A DNA stretch of 64,000 nucleotides, taken from positions 62,001 through 126,000 of the forward strand of contig CAYWEM010000008.1 of assembly GCA_964457225.1 (NCBI GenBank), given 5' to 3'. The first letter of the stretch is position 1; each line of letters starts with the position of its first letter. Below, piece by piece: positions 1 to 8,457 of the stretch. The notes under the pieces were generated by a model. It was not told the DNA's origin and searched no databases. It was given only the letters and a program-made list of their open reading frames with translations. The position numbers and the translations under genes are program-made. The stretch is from CAYWEM01 sp964457225. Its GTDB lineage: Bacteria > Acidobacteriota > Aminicenantia > UBA2199.

Positions 1-570
1 AAGGCCTGGAAAACGCCCCAAATCGGTGCGGAAGAGCCCCAGCCGGGTAAACACGCAACGCCTGAAAGAACAGTTGACTCCTATGAGCTCCTCGCCCCTG
101 GTCAGCGGCCGGGTCTTGTCCCCCAGGTCGAGCAGGGACAAATGATGCAGAAGATCATCGCTGAGCCAATCAGGCCGTTCAGCTTCCCAGAGCGGCAGTA
201 CGCGGCCGCCCACCGCCCAGGCATCCGGGAACGAAGCATAAGTTTCCAGCAGGGTGCTCAGCCACTGCGGCGAGGCCAAGCCATCGTCATCCAGGAAAGC
301 GATGATCTCCCCCTCGCTCAACTTCACGGCCAGGTTGCGGGCCCGGGAAACTCCGGGTTCCTCCGTTCCGGCGATTTTGAGCTTGAATCCTTCGGCTTTG
401 GAAACGAATTTCCTCAGCACATCCGCTGTTTCGTCTGTGGAGCAGTTGTCGATGACCAGGATTTCGTATTCAGACGGGGACAGGGTCTGCCGGGTCAGGC
501 TTTCCAAGGCCTGCGGCAAGCAGGCGGCGCGATTGCAGGTGCAGATGACCGCGCTGATTTTTATAGACAT
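1..570 (-). CDS. Family 2 glycosyltransferase, 3' end cut by window edge
   Basis: The 190 codons from the ATG at 568-570 to base 1 read without a stop, so the C-terminus lies outside the window. The N-terminus is a classic GT-A fold: ISAVICTCNR at residues 4-13, then EILVIDNCSTDET, a GVSRARN segment, and the DxD-type metal/nucleotide motif FLDDDGLA near residue 100. A WL..LL stretch and GVNCSFRR follow, as in family 2 enzymes that extend surface glycans. The gene lies 39 bp downstream of the HprK-like kinase on the same strand and is probably cotranscribed with it. The donor and acceptor sugars cannot be read from the sequence. The family call is firm. Confidence 0.9.
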   Translation of the reverse strand, partial: MSIKISAVICTCNRAACLPQALESLTRQTLSPSEYEILVIDNCSTDETADVLRKFVSKAEGFKLKIAGTEEPGVSRARNLAVKLSEGEIIAFLDDDGLASPQWLSTLLETYASFPDAWAVGGRVLPLWEAERPDWLSDDLLHHLSLLDLGDKTRPLTRGEELIGVNCSFRRCVFTRLGLFRTDLGRFPGL

Positions 571-609
571 TTCAGGCTCTCAGCTCCGTTTTAATCTCCC
601 AAGGAACTC

Positions 610-1698
610 TCATGTTCGTAAAGCCGGCCGGGCTTCACCCGCTGAAACGGCTTCGCTGATCAGGCCCGGAATGCCCTCCAGGTTGCGTCCCAGGTTGATG
701 CGCCGGCAGGGCGCCAGGCGAAGCAGTTCAGCCATGGCCTGCAGTTCAGTGCTTTTTGCGCCCGGCTGGTAGATAAAAGTGCTGGGCATCAGATCGCGCA
801 GCACCCTGATGGAACTGACCGCGGAGAGGGAGCTTTCTTCCCGGTCGGCGATTGAACACAGCAAAACCACCCTGATGGGCAGTTCCCGGGCCAGTTGACC
901 TGGAGCGAAGCGCTGTACGAAAAGCAGTGACTTGTCTTCAGGCCCGGCCTGGTTGTAAACCGCCTTGAGCAGTCGTGGGAATCGTTTCATCTGCTCGGGC
1001 CAGAGTTTGGCCGCGTTGTAAATACAGAAAGCGCTTGGTTCCGGTTTGAGGGCAATCAGGCAGCGATCATCGGTTATAAACTGCAGTCCGCCGTGCAGGC
1101 AGGCCAGGCTGGTGGTTGATTTTCCACTGCCGCTGTGGCCGACCAGCAGGGCGGCGCCGTTTTCCGTGCCGACAGCCGCGCAATGGATCATGAACAGGCC
1201 TTTTTCGCGCAACCACCAGTGCAATATCGATTTCAGAGGTGAAGCCCATTCCCGGGCCGGAAAAGCCTGTCCATCGGCAATCCTGAAAAAAGCCAGTTTT
1301 CGCGCCGGATCGTAAACGCTCAGACCGCCTATTTCAACCTGAAGCGCGACCTGGGGGCCTTCAGGATCAAGCCCGCGGATATGCCCGGCGGGATCCAGCT
1401 GATCCAGGGGCCAGGGGCAGGGCGGCAGGCTGACTCCGGTCGATGCGCTGTCCCAGGCGCAAATGGTCAATTCAGGGTTTATTTCCGGGTCCTTGCTTTC
1501 CAGGTGTTCAAGCGCCAGGCAAAGTTCATGTCGCAGGCCCTGACCGGCCATCAGCACCCTGAAGCAATGGCCGGCCACCATGAATTTTCTTTCTTCCGTT
1601 GCGCCGAAATCGGCGGCTGCGGTATGAAAAGCAGTAGCCACGGCGTTTAAAAAGGAGGCGGTTTCCGCCTGGTCCAGGGCCTTGAAGTTCTGCTCCAT
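610..1698 (-). CDS. HPr kinase/phosphorylase-like P-loop kinase
   Basis: This 362-residue protein has a C-terminal domain resembling the HprK catalytic core: Walker A GHSGSGKST near residue 188, then FITDDRCLI, matching the HprK-type layout of P-loop followed by an acidic metal site. The N-terminal ~170 residues are not recognisable. No PTS HPr gene is adjacent, so regulation of sugar uptake is unlikely. HprK-like kinases also occur in exopolysaccharide and RiPP clusters, where some phosphorylate a peptide. It sits between a GT2 gene and a possible 37-codon ORF whose stop is only 5 nt before this ATG, with no good Shine-Dalgarno sequence, suggesting translational coupling. The kinase fold is likely; the substrate is unknown. 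Confidence 0.75.
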   Translation of the reverse strand: MEQNFKALDQAETASFLNAVATAFHTAAADFGATEERKFMVAGHCFRVLMAGQGLRHELCLALEHLESKDPEINPELTICAWDSASTGVSLPPCPWPLDQLDPAGHIRGLDPEGPQVALQVEIGGLSVYDPARKLAFFRIADGQAFPAREWASPLKSILHWWLREKGLFMIHCAAVGTENGAALLVGHSGSGKSTTSLACLHGGLQFITDDRCLIALKPEPSAFCIYNAAKLWPEQMKRFPRLLKAVYNQAGPEDKSLLFVQRFAPGQLARELPIRVVLLCSIADREESSLSAVSSIRVLRDLMPSTFIYQPGAKSTELQAMAELLRLAPCRRINLGRNLEGIPGLISEAVSAGEARPALRT

Positions 1699-1703
1699 GT
1701 TCG

Positions 1704-1817
1704 TTATCTGCTTGCCTTGACCTGGGTGGAGGAGGTTTCAGCCCCCTGCTTCGATGCCGGCCCGGCTGCCGGGAATCGGCTTCGCCCCGGTACAGCAATG
1801 AATTTCGTGTATATCAC
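1704..1817 (-). CDS. Possible leaderless small ORF (37 codons) ahead of the kinase
   Basis: A GTG at 1815-1817 lies exactly 6 nt downstream of a -10 TATCAT, which has a -35 TTGACT 17 bp further up. The frame stays open for 37 codons and ends with TAA at 1704-1706, five bases before the kinase ATG. The peptide starts with (M)IYTKFIAVPGR and is rich in Ser, Ala, Gly and Arg. I do not recognise a family. It could be a leader that couples translation to the kinase, a peptide substrate of the kinase, or an untranslated leader. Support comes from the promoter geometry and the tight junction, not homology. Confidence 0.35.
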   Translation of the reverse strand: MIYTKFIAVPGRSRFPAAGPASKQGAETSSTQVKASR

Positions 1818-1823
1818 TGCTAA

Positions 1824-1852
1824 ATGATAGGAATCAGGGCTGGAAAAGTCAA
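1824..1852 (-). promoter_or_regulatory. Promoter for the kinase-GT2 operon
   Basis: The -35 TTGACT (1847-1852) and -10 TATCAT (1824-1829) are separated by 17 bp. The -10 ends 6 nt before the GTG of the 37-codon ORF, so the transcript would start at or beside that codon. Confidence 0.6.
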
Positions 1853-1966
1853 GAATCAATTCCGGAAAACGTCACCCTGAGAGCATTTCCACCGAGTCGG
1901 GGCCGAAAGCCTTTTATTGCGACCCGGATTGGGAAAACAGCCCGACATCGGGGTTTTCTGGTGTGA

Positions 1967-2032
1967 TAGAATAAGGCGATGAAAAAACCAGTTGTGTTTT
2001 GCCGGAAAGTTCAGGCAGGAGGGAAAACTTGA
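1967..2032 (+). promoter_or_regulatory. Putative -10 element and 17-codon leader ORF before the GT4 gene
   Basis: A TAGAAT (1967-1972) is followed by 6 nt and an ATG at 1979-1981. That frame runs 17 codons (MKKPVVFCRK...) and stops with TGA at 2030-2032, overlapping the TTG start of the glycosyltransferase at 2029. Its last codons contain the AGGAGG that serves as ribosome binding site for that gene. The -35 is poor (CCGACA with 19 bp spacing), so the promoter is tentative. Confidence 0.3.
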
Positions 2033-3165
2033 CTTCTCCTGCCGCCGGCAAGCTTCGTTTCCTGTACGTCCTGCACCAGCCTCCGCCCAGGCACGGGGCT
2101 TCCCTGATGGGCGAAGTCCAATGGAACCTGGAATTGCCCGGACTGGAACCGGAGAAAACCCTGGTGCCCATCAGCATGACTTCCGACCTGAAAAACCTGG
2201 CCCGCTTTTCCTGGGCCAAGGTCTTCCGATCCCTGGCCCTTTTTCGCCGGATAGCCCGTTCCGGAATGGGCTATGATCTGGCCTTTTTTTCCATGACCGT
2301 CGGGGGCTGGAGCCTGGTCCGGGATGCGATTATTCTCTTTCTGCTCAGGCGGCGGGCCGCCCGGATCATGATCATTCTGAACGATCCTTTGCCGGCTGAT
2401 TCCCGCTGGCGGCGCAGTCTCTTACGCCTGTTGTTTGACAAAAAATGGGTGGGCATGCTATCGCCGAAACTTTACGAGGGTAACGAGCGGCTGATTCCGC
2501 TGGAGCGGGTGCTGTACCTGCCCAATGGTTACGAAAATCGTTTCAGCGCCGAGCAGGTCGAGGCCTGGGTCCGGGAGCGGGCCGGCCGGCGGGCTGAACC
2601 CCTGCGCCTGCTGTTTGCCGGGCACCTGGCCGTCCTGAAAGGCCTGTTCGTTCTGCTGGAAGCCCTGGAAAAAGTCCTGGCCGCCGGCTGTTCTTTCGAG
2701 GTTTCGCTGATGGGGGAATTCCTGAGCCGGGCCGACCGGCGGCGCTTTGAAAAGGAAGTAGCCGGGCGCAAACTGGCCGACCGGGTAAAATGGCTGGGTT
2801 ACCTGGAGAACGGGGATAAACTGGCTGAATTCCGCCGGGCCGATGTCTTCGTTTTTCCCTCGCTCCGCGAATCCTTCGGCGGCGCCCTGGTCGAGGCCAT
2901 GGCCGCCGGCCTGCCGGCGATAGCCTCGGATACCGGATCAATTCCCTGGATCATGGCCCCGGGAGAGAGCGGCCTGCTATTTCCGACCGGAGACGGCCCG
3001 GCCCTGGCCGCGGCCATACTGGAACTGGCCGCCGACCAGGAGCGCCGGGCGGCCATGGGCCGCCGGGGCCGGAAGGAATTCCTGGCCCGTTTCACCCTGG
3101 AGCAATACCGGGATAACTTCGGTGATGCCGTCAGGACCGTGCTGGACGGGCCGCCCCTGCCATGA
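2029..3165 (+). CDS. Family 4 glycosyltransferase (GT-B fold)
   Basis: The start chosen is TTG 2029, six bases after a perfect AGGAGG; a TTG at 1999 in the same frame lacks a ribosome binding site. The 378-residue product begins KLRFLYVLHQPPPRHGA, typical of the GT4 acceptor domain. The C-terminal donor-binding domain carries LLFAGHLAVLKG, the FVFPSLRESFGG segment and the E-x7-E motif ESFGGALVEAM, followed by GLPAIASDTGSIP. These are hallmarks of retaining nucleotide-sugar transferases that act at the inner face of the cytoplasmic membrane. The stop overlaps the flippase start by 4 bp (ATGA), so the two genes are translationally coupled and probably belong to one repeat-unit assembly pathway. 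Sugar specificity is unknown. Confidence 0.92.
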   Translation: MTSPAAGKLRFLYVLHQPPPRHGASLMGEVQWNLELPGLEPEKTLVPISMTSDLKNLARFSWAKVFRSLALFRRIARSGMGYDLAFFSMTVGGWSLVRDAIILFLLRRRAARIMIILNDPLPADSRWRRSLLRLLFDKKWVGMLSPKLYEGNERLIPLERVLYLPNGYENRFSAEQVEAWVRERAGRRAEPLRLLFAGHLAVLKGLFVLLEALEKVLAAGCSFEVSLMGEFLSRADRRRFEKEVAGRKLADRVKWLGYLENGDKLAEFRRADVFVFPSLRESFGGALVEAMAAGLPAIASDTGSIPWIMAPGESGLLFPTGDGPALAAAILELAADQERRAAMGRRGRKEFLARFTLEQYRDNFGDAVRTVLDGPPLP

Positions 3166-4397
3166 TCAGGCGCCTGTTCAACAACGCTTTTTACTCCCTG
3201 GTCGGCCGGGCCTGTTCCACCGGGGCCAACCTGCTGGTCATCTTTTACGTTTCCCGCTTCCTGCCGGCCGCCGAGCTCGGCACTTACGGCATGGCCTTCT
3301 TCTTCATGCAGTTGTTCAGCGTGCTGGGCTCCCTGGGCGGAGGCCTGTATTTCAGCCGGGAAATCGCCGCTTCGCGCGAGGATGATCGCCTGCAGGCGGG
3401 AGCCTGGGTCATCCTGAGAGGCTCAAGCATGGCCGGGGCCCTGTTTTCCCTGCTTTTACTGCCCCTGGGCCTGGCTTTTTTTCCCCGGCTTTCGGCCGGG
3501 CTTTTCCTGCTGAGTCTTTTCTCGGGTTTTTTGTGGGGCCTGGAAATGAACCTGCACGGCTTCCTGCTGGGATTGGAGCGGGTGCGCTCCGAGGCCCTGG
3601 TGCAGGTGCTTCAACTGCTGATCCTGGCCGCCGTCCTTTTTTCCGGCCTGCCGGGGCTCTCGCTGGAAAAACTTTTCTGGTTGAGAGCCGGGGTGTTTCT
3701 GCTCGGCCTGGCCGGCCGGGTCCTGCTCCTGCCGGGCCAGGGCCGGGGATTCTTCAAACCGGCCCCGGCTCGTCCGGGAAACTGGCGGATTTTCTCGTAT
3801 TTCAGCCTGAACATGATCCTGGAATTCATCGCCCGCATGGCCGACATCCCCCTGCTCTCGGCTTTCATTTCCCTGGAAAGCCTCGGAGCCTATTTCCTGG
3901 TCATCCGGATTTACCTGGCCCTGTCACTCCTCTTCGAAGTGGCCGCCCACTCACTGACTCCTTTTGTGGCCCGGCTCCATGCCGGCCGGGAAGAAATCGG
4001 CATGAATCGTTTCCAGCGGATCGCCCTGGTTTACTCCCTGGCCGGAGGCCTGCTGTTCACCCTGCTCACCCTGCTGGCGGCTCCCCTGGTGATTGCCCTG
4101 TTCCGGCCCGAAGCCGCGGCCGAAGCGGTGGCGATGCTGCGCCTGCTGGCGCTGGTACTGCCTTTCCGGGCGCTATCCTACCTGCTGGGTACCGTGCTGA
4201 GCGCCACCGGCTTCCAGAAACTGCGCTTCCAGTTGAACCTGGCCTGGACCCTGGGCTATTTCCTGCTGACCGTGGCCGCGGTAATCCTGGCCGGTACGGG
4301 CGGGGCCCTGGCCACCCGGATGACAGCCGACATCAGCCTGACCCTGCTGCTGATCCTGGCCCTCCGCCGCAATCTGCTTTTGCCGAAACCCCTTTGA
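3162..4397 (+). CDS. Wzx-type polysaccharide flippase (MOP superfamily)
   Basis: The 411-residue protein is almost entirely hydrophobic, with about 12 predicted membrane spans. It starts MIRRLFNNAFYSLVGRA, the pattern of polysaccharide biosynthesis flippases, and has the Gly/Ser-rich first helices and a conserved-looking RM ADIPLLSAF segment in mid-protein. Wzx proteins move undecaprenyl-diphosphate-linked repeat units to the periplasm. It overlaps the upstream GT4 gene by 4 bp. A new promoter follows at 4414, so the 2.0-4.4 kb pair may be a separate transcript from the aminotransferase operon. MurJ and MATE proteins are more distant alternatives; context favours Wzx. Confidence 0.88.
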   Translation: MIRRLFNNAFYSLVGRACSTGANLLVIFYVSRFLPAAELGTYGMAFFFMQLFSVLGSLGGGLYFSREIAASREDDRLQAGAWVILRGSSMAGALFSLLLLPLGLAFFPRLSAGLFLLSLFSGFLWGLEMNLHGFLLGLERVRSEALVQVLQLLILAAVLFSGLPGLSLEKLFWLRAGVFLLGLAGRVLLLPGQGRGFFKPAPARPGNWRIFSYFSLNMILEFIARMADIPLLSAFISLESLGAYFLVIRIYLALSLLFEVAAHSLTPFVARLHAGREEIGMNRFQRIALVYSLAGGLLFTLLTLLAAPLVIALFRPEAAAEAVAMLRLLALVLPFRALSYLLGTVLSATGFQKLRFQLNLAWTLGYFLLTVAAVILAGTGGALATRMTADISLTLLLILALRRNLLLPKPL

Positions 4398-4413
4398 AAA
4401 CCCGGGCCTCGTT

Positions 4414-4442
4414 TTGACAGCGGCTTGCGGTTGGGCTATACT
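4414..4442 (+). promoter_or_regulatory. Sigma-70 promoter for the amino-sugar/EPS operon
   Basis: A perfect -35 TTGACA (4414-4419), 17 bp spacer and -10 TATACT (4437-4442) lie 45 bp before the aminotransferase ATG. A purine-rich GAGAAGGTGAAG precedes the ATG, so this is an ordinary led transcript. Confidence 0.75.
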
Positions 4443-4486
4443 TCTTTTTTGGGCATTCAGCATCAGAGGGAGAAGGTGAAGCGGGC

Positions 4487-5653
4487 ATGAAAATACCGTT
4501 CTTCAGGTTCAGCCCCCGGGGCAACGAGTTGAAATACCTCGGCGAAGTACTGGACGGGGGCTGGCTGACCACGGCCGGCAAGGCCCACGCCCTGGAAAGG
4601 GAGTTCGCCTCGGTCGTCGGAGTCAGTCACGCCTGCCTGGTCAACTCGGGCACCGCCGCCCTGCACCTGGCCCTGGAAGCCTGCGGCCTCGGTCCCGGGG
4701 ACAAGGTTTTCGTGCCCACCATGACCTTCACCGCTTCGGCCGAAGTGGTCAGGTACCTGGGAGCCGACCCGGTTTTCCTGGACGTCGATTACGGCACCGC
4801 CCTGCTGACCCCGGAAACGCTTGAACGGGCCCTGGCCGTGCATCCTGATGTCAAGACCCTGATGGTGGTGCATTACGGCGGCCAGGCCGCGGCCATGACC
4901 GATCCGCCGGGCCGCGGCCTGCTCGATCTCTGCCTGCGGCACGGCCTGACCCTGATTGAAGACGCGGCCCATGCCTTTCCGGCCGGCCGGCAGGGGCGCC
5001 GGGTGGGAACTTTCGGCCGGGCGGCCTGCTTCAGTTTTTACGCCAACAAGACCATCACCAGCGGAGAGGGAGGCATGCTGGTCACCGATGACCATGATTT
5101 ATACCGCCGCTGCAGCCTGATGCGCCTGCACGGAATCGACCGCGATGTCTGGAACCGCTATACCGACGGCGGCAGCGGCTGGGAATACGACGTGGTGGCC
5201 CCTGGTTTCAAGTACAATCTTTCCGATCTTAACGCCGCGGTGGGCCTGGCCCAACTGGAACGGGCCGCCGAGATGAGGTTTGAGCGCGAGCAATGCGCCC
5301 GTTACTACCTGCGGGCCCTGGCCGGCGTCAGGGGCCTGGATCTGCCCCGGCTGGAAGTCGCCCCGGAAGAGCATGCCTGGCACCTGTTTCCGGTGGTCCT
5401 GAATGATGAAGCCCCGGTCAGCCGTGACCACTGCCTCCGGGAAATGACCGCCGCCGGTATCGGCACCTCGGTGCATTACAAGCCCCTGCACCGCATGACT
5501 TACTACCGCGAGCGCTACGGTCTGCGGCCCGAGGATTTTCCCAATGCTGAAAGAATCTGGCGGGGGACCTTTTCCCTGCCGATTTACCCCGGTTTGAGCG
5601 AGACTGAACTGGACTACGTCTGTGCCGCCTTGAGGAGGATCCTTGGCGCCTGA
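4487..5653 (+). CDS. DegT/DnrJ/EryC1/StrS sugar aminotransferase (perosamine/PseC-like)
   Basis: This 388-residue PLP enzyme has the family's LTTAGKAHALEREFA opening, the VNSGTAALHLAL cofactor-phosphate loop, LIEDAAHAFPA with the PLP-stacking Asp, and the Schiff-base lysine in SFYANKTITSGEGG. The ANKTITxGEGG signature is characteristic of C4 aminotransferases acting on 4-keto-6-deoxy nucleotide sugars (GDP-perosamine synthase, PglE/PseC types). Expected role: transfer of an amino group from glutamate to a 4-keto nucleotide sugar in the cytoplasm. Its stop overlaps the next GT2 gene by 11 bp. A matching 4,6-dehydratase is not in the window, so the exact substrate is open. Confidence 0.9.
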   Translation: MKIPFFRFSPRGNELKYLGEVLDGGWLTTAGKAHALEREFASVVGVSHACLVNSGTAALHLALEACGLGPGDKVFVPTMTFTASAEVVRYLGADPVFLDVDYGTALLTPETLERALAVHPDVKTLMVVHYGGQAAAMTDPPGRGLLDLCLRHGLTLIEDAAHAFPAGRQGRRVGTFGRAACFSFYANKTITSGEGGMLVTDDHDLYRRCSLMRLHGIDRDVWNRYTDGGSGWEYDVVAPGFKYNLSDLNAAVGLAQLERAAEMRFEREQCARYYLRALAGVRGLDLPRLEVAPEEHAWHLFPVVLNDEAPVSRDHCLREMTAAGIGTSVHYKPLHRMTYYRERYGLRPEDFPNAERIWRGTFSLPIYPGLSETELDYVCAALRRILGA

Positions 5654-6518
5654 GCAGCAGGCTGACCTGGGCTCGGGCCGGCCGCAGGTCACGGTGCTGA
5701 TAACCGCCTTCAACACCCCCCCGCATTTTTTGCGCCAGGCGGTGCTGAGTGCGCTGGAGCAGGACCTGCCGGACCTGGAAGTGCTGGTGCTCGACGACGG
5801 TTCGCAGCCGTCGCTGGCCGGACAGCTGGCCGACATCGATGACCCCCGGCTGGTTTACCGGGCTCAGGAGCACCGGGGGCCGGCCCGGGCCCTGCGGGCC
5901 GGGCTGGAAATGGCCCGCGGCAGGTACCTGGCCGTGCTTGACCACGATGACCGCCTGACTCCGGGCAGTCTCGGCCTCAGGCTGGCCGAGATAACCGGAC
6001 GGGGTTGCGGCCTGGTTTACGGCGACCTGGAAATCATATCCGCCTCAGGCGAAGTGCTGGGACGCCAGGTCTTTCCTGCTATCGACAGCGCCGCCGACCT
6101 GGTCCGCGCCGGACTGCTCAGCCCGGTGGGCCCGCTCAAGCACAGCACGGTGCTGATGGATCGCCGCATCGCCCTGCAGACCGGCAATTACGATGCCGGC
6201 CTGCCTTGTGAATACGACCTGGACCTGATCCTGAAGATCTCGCTGGCCGCCGGTTTTTCCCGCCTGGATGTCCCGGTGGCCCAGTACCGGGTCCATCGCG
6301 ACAACCTGAGCGCTTCAACGGCTTTCCGCCTGCGCCAGATCGCCTGCCGCTGGCGGCTCATCAACCGCTACATAGACGGTCCCGGCAAACGGCTCGCCGC
6401 CAGGATCTCGGTTGCCCTGATCCTGCTGCTCAAGGCCGCCTGGCAGTTGTTCGGCAACAGCCGCCCTGCTTTCCTGCTTTCCCGGCCGGATTGCCCCGGA
6501 AATAAAAAGAATATATAA
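5643..6518 (+). CDS. Family 2 glycosyltransferase
   Basis: TTG 5643 is preceded by AGGAGG at 5634-5639 and overlaps the aminotransferase stop, so I take it as the start. The 291-residue product has VTVLITAFNTP, VLVLDDGSQ, GPARALRAGLEMARG and the metal-binding VLDHDDRLTPG, then the acceptor-loop region and PVAQYRVHRDNLS. This is a typical GT-A glycosyltransferase of surface polysaccharide loci. A hydrophobic stretch near the C-terminus (ISVALILLLKAAWQLF) may anchor it to the membrane. The linked sugar is probably the amino sugar made by neighbouring genes, but this is inference. Confidence 0.92.
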   Translation: MAPEQQADLGSGRPQVTVLITAFNTPPHFLRQAVLSALEQDLPDLEVLVLDDGSQPSLAGQLADIDDPRLVYRAQEHRGPARALRAGLEMARGRYLAVLDHDDRLTPGSLGLRLAEITGRGCGLVYGDLEIISASGEVLGRQVFPAIDSAADLVRAGLLSPVGPLKHSTVLMDRRIALQTGNYDAGLPCEYDLDLILKISLAAGFSRLDVPVAQYRVHRDNLSASTAFRLRQIACRWRLINRYIDGPGKRLAARISVALILLLKAAWQLFGNSRPAFLLSRPDCPGNKKNI

Positions 6519-6562
6519 TCAAGTTTCATATTTTCGGGTTTTATGACCCGGCAAGGAAAAAA

Positions 6563-7069
6563 ATGCAGAAGATTTCCGTATCAGAAGGAACAATCCGCAT
6601 TGACAACGTGGAACTGGGCCAGGGAGTGCGTTATTTCGCTTTCGTCAACCTTTACGGCTGCAGTATAGGTGATGAAACCAAGATCGGAACCTTCGTCGAG
6701 ATTCAGAAAGGAGCAAGGATCGGCCGGCGCTGCAAGATATCCTCGCATACTTTTATCTGCGAAGGGGTGACCATTGAAGACGAAGTTTTCATAGGTCACG
6801 GCGTGACGTTCATCAACGACAATTATCCCCGGGCCACCACCCCCGGCGGGGAACTGCAGACCGAGGCCGACTGGAAATGCCTGCCCACCGTGGTCGGCAA
6901 GGGCGCCTCGATCGGTTCCGGGGCCACTGTTCTGGGCAACCTGACCATCGGCGCCGGGGCGATCATCGGCGCCGGGGCCGTGGTAACCCGCGATGTGCCG
7001 CCCGGGGCCATCGCAGCCGGCAATCCGGCCCGCGTTATCCGCAAAATCAAGGCTGATGGCGGTTGTTAG
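6563..7069 (+). CDS. Left-handed beta-helix N-acyltransferase (WlbB/WbpD-like)
   Basis: The 168-residue protein is built from hexapeptide repeats (IGDETKIGTFVEIQKGARIGRRC, with IGxGAxIG at the end), the trimeric left-handed beta-helix of acyltransferases. The segment EDEVFIGHGVTFINDNYPRA matches the active-site histidine and loop of the WbpD/WlbB/FdtC sugar N-acetyltransferases, which acetylate a 3-amino nucleotide sugar with acetyl-CoA. AAGGAA precedes the ATG. Together with the Gfo/Idh oxidoreductase at 8.5 kb and the aminotransferase at 9.5 kb it forms the three-enzyme set that makes a 3-acetamido sugar. Family is certain; the precise substrate is inferred. Confidence 0.88.
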   Translation: MQKISVSEGTIRIDNVELGQGVRYFAFVNLYGCSIGDETKIGTFVEIQKGARIGRRCKISSHTFICEGVTIEDEVFIGHGVTFINDNYPRATTPGGELQTEADWKCLPTVVGKGASIGSGATVLGNLTIGAGAIIGAGAVVTRDVPPGAIAAGNPARVIRKIKADGGC

Positions 7070-8441
7070 CCTGATACTCTTTTTCTGCGACGCCCTGTTT
7101 TTCGGGGTTTCTTACCTGCTCCTGGCCCTGCTGCTGAATCGCCCTCCTCTGCCGCTGACTGCATCCAGCCTTTTCCTGATATTCGCCCTGGTTTTCTGGT
7201 ATTACCGGCTTTATCGGCTGGAAGTATACCTTGAACGCCAGCGCAGCCTGGCCAGGTTGTTTTCGGCGAACCTGGTCGTGTTGATAGTGTTCGGGGCCGC
7301 CTGGTTGTTCCTGCTCAAGGCCGAATGGGCCCTGGCTTCGCGCCTGCTGCACCTGTTGATGATCCCGGCTTTCGGCCTGTTTTACGCCTTTCTGCCCAGG
7401 GCCTTCCTGGCCGGGCTGTTACTGCGCCGGCTTCCGGCCTGGACCCTGCTGGGTGAACGCGATCAGGCTGTTTTCAACGAGCGCTGGGGGCCACGCCTGC
7501 CGAAAGCTGCGGCCGTTTCCGATTCCCGGGAAATCACCGGCCGCGGCCCGGGCTTTGTTTTCGTTTCCTATACCCCCGGCCGGGAAACAGCCACCCGGGC
7601 CGCCATGTGGTCTGATTACCTGGAGCGCTTGCAGGCTTTGCGAAGTGAACTGGCCGGCACGAAAAACAGGGTTTTCGTTTTCAATCCCTACAACCAGGAA
7701 TTGCAGGGCGGGTTTTTCCTGCTGCACCTGGGCGATATCCCGGCCCTGGAACTGAATCCCGGACGCCGGGCCGTCTATCGGCGGTTCTGCAAGAGATTGC
7801 TGGACATCCTGGCTTCGGTGCTGCTCCTGCCCCTGCTGCTTGTCCTGCATCCGCTGGTCTACCTGCTGGCGCTCAGCAGTTTCGGCCGGCCGGTTTTGTT
7901 CCGCCAGCTTAGAATCGGTCGTAACGGCAAACCCTTCGACCTGTTCAAGTACCGGACCATGGACCTGGTTTATTCCGGCAAACCAGGGCAGGTTGACCCG
8001 GTTCATTTGGAATTCATCAAGGAACTGCTGGCCGAAGAGGAGCAAACGCCTTTCCAGCCGGATACGGTCAGCCCCGTGGCCCGCAGACTGCGCAAATTGA
8101 GCCAGCGCCGGGAGTCATCGAGTGTCGGCCTGCTGTTGCGCAAAACCAGTATCGACGAACTGCCCCAACTGTTCAACGTGCTGACCGGGAGTATGTCCCT
8201 GGTCGGGCCGCGGCCGGCCCTGCCCTACGAGATTGAGATATACCCGGCCTGGTCCGGCCTGCGCCACCGGGCGCCCCAGGGCTTGACCGGCCTGTGGCAG
8301 AGTTCTGGCCGGGGCCTGATGCCCCTGCATACCTCCCTGTTCCTGGACTGCTATTACGCGCTGGAGAGTTCTTTCTGGCTTGATGTTTTCACCTTGTTCA
8401 AAACCGCCCGCTCTATCTGGGATTTTACCCGGATATATTGA
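7056..8441 (+). CDS. Polyprenyl-phosphate sugar-1-phosphate transferase (WbaP/WcaJ-like)
   Basis: ATG 7056 overlaps the acyltransferase by 14 bp and gives a natural hydrophobic N-terminus of about four to five membrane spans (residues 1-115), as in PHPT transferases. After a soluble loop comes the catalytic domain: KRLLDILASVLLLPLLLVL re-entrant helix, PVLFRQLRIGRNGKPF, FKYRTMD, RKTSIDELPQLFNVLTG and SLVGPRPALP. These residues bind UDP-sugar, Mg2+ and polyprenyl phosphate. The enzyme loads the first sugar-1-phosphate on undecaprenyl phosphate and so starts the repeat unit. At 461 residues it has the usual length. A longer in-frame start at 6993 would lie deep inside the upstream gene and is rejected. 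Confidence 0.93.
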   Translation: MAVVSLILFFCDALFFGVSYLLLALLLNRPPLPLTASSLFLIFALVFWYYRLYRLEVYLERQRSLARLFSANLVVLIVFGAAWLFLLKAEWALASRLLHLLMIPAFGLFYAFLPRAFLAGLLLRRLPAWTLLGERDQAVFNERWGPRLPKAAAVSDSREITGRGPGFVFVSYTPGRETATRAAMWSDYLERLQALRSELAGTKNRVFVFNPYNQELQGGFFLLHLGDIPALELNPGRRAVYRRFCKRLLDILASVLLLPLLLVLHPLVYLLALSSFGRPVLFRQLRIGRNGKPFDLFKYRTMDLVYSGKPGQVDPVHLEFIKELLAEEEQTPFQPDTVSPVARRLRKLSQRRESSSVGLLLRKTSIDELPQLFNVLTGSMSLVGPRPALPYEIEIYPAWSGLRHRAPQGLTGLWQSSGRGLMPLHTSLFLDCYYALESSFWLDVFTLFKTARSIWDFTRIY

Positions 8442-8457
8442 GAGCCAAGGAGAAATA

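Noticed and set aside
3533..4417. 294-residue Pro/Gly/Arg-rich frame overlapping the flippase
   Set aside because: Composition is typical of a shadow in GC-rich DNA, while the other frame encodes membrane helices.
6993..7055. Longer start for the polyprenyl glycosylphosphotransferase
   Set aside because: The extra 21 residues are a shadow of the acyltransferase C-terminus; ATG 7056 gives a proper first membrane helix.
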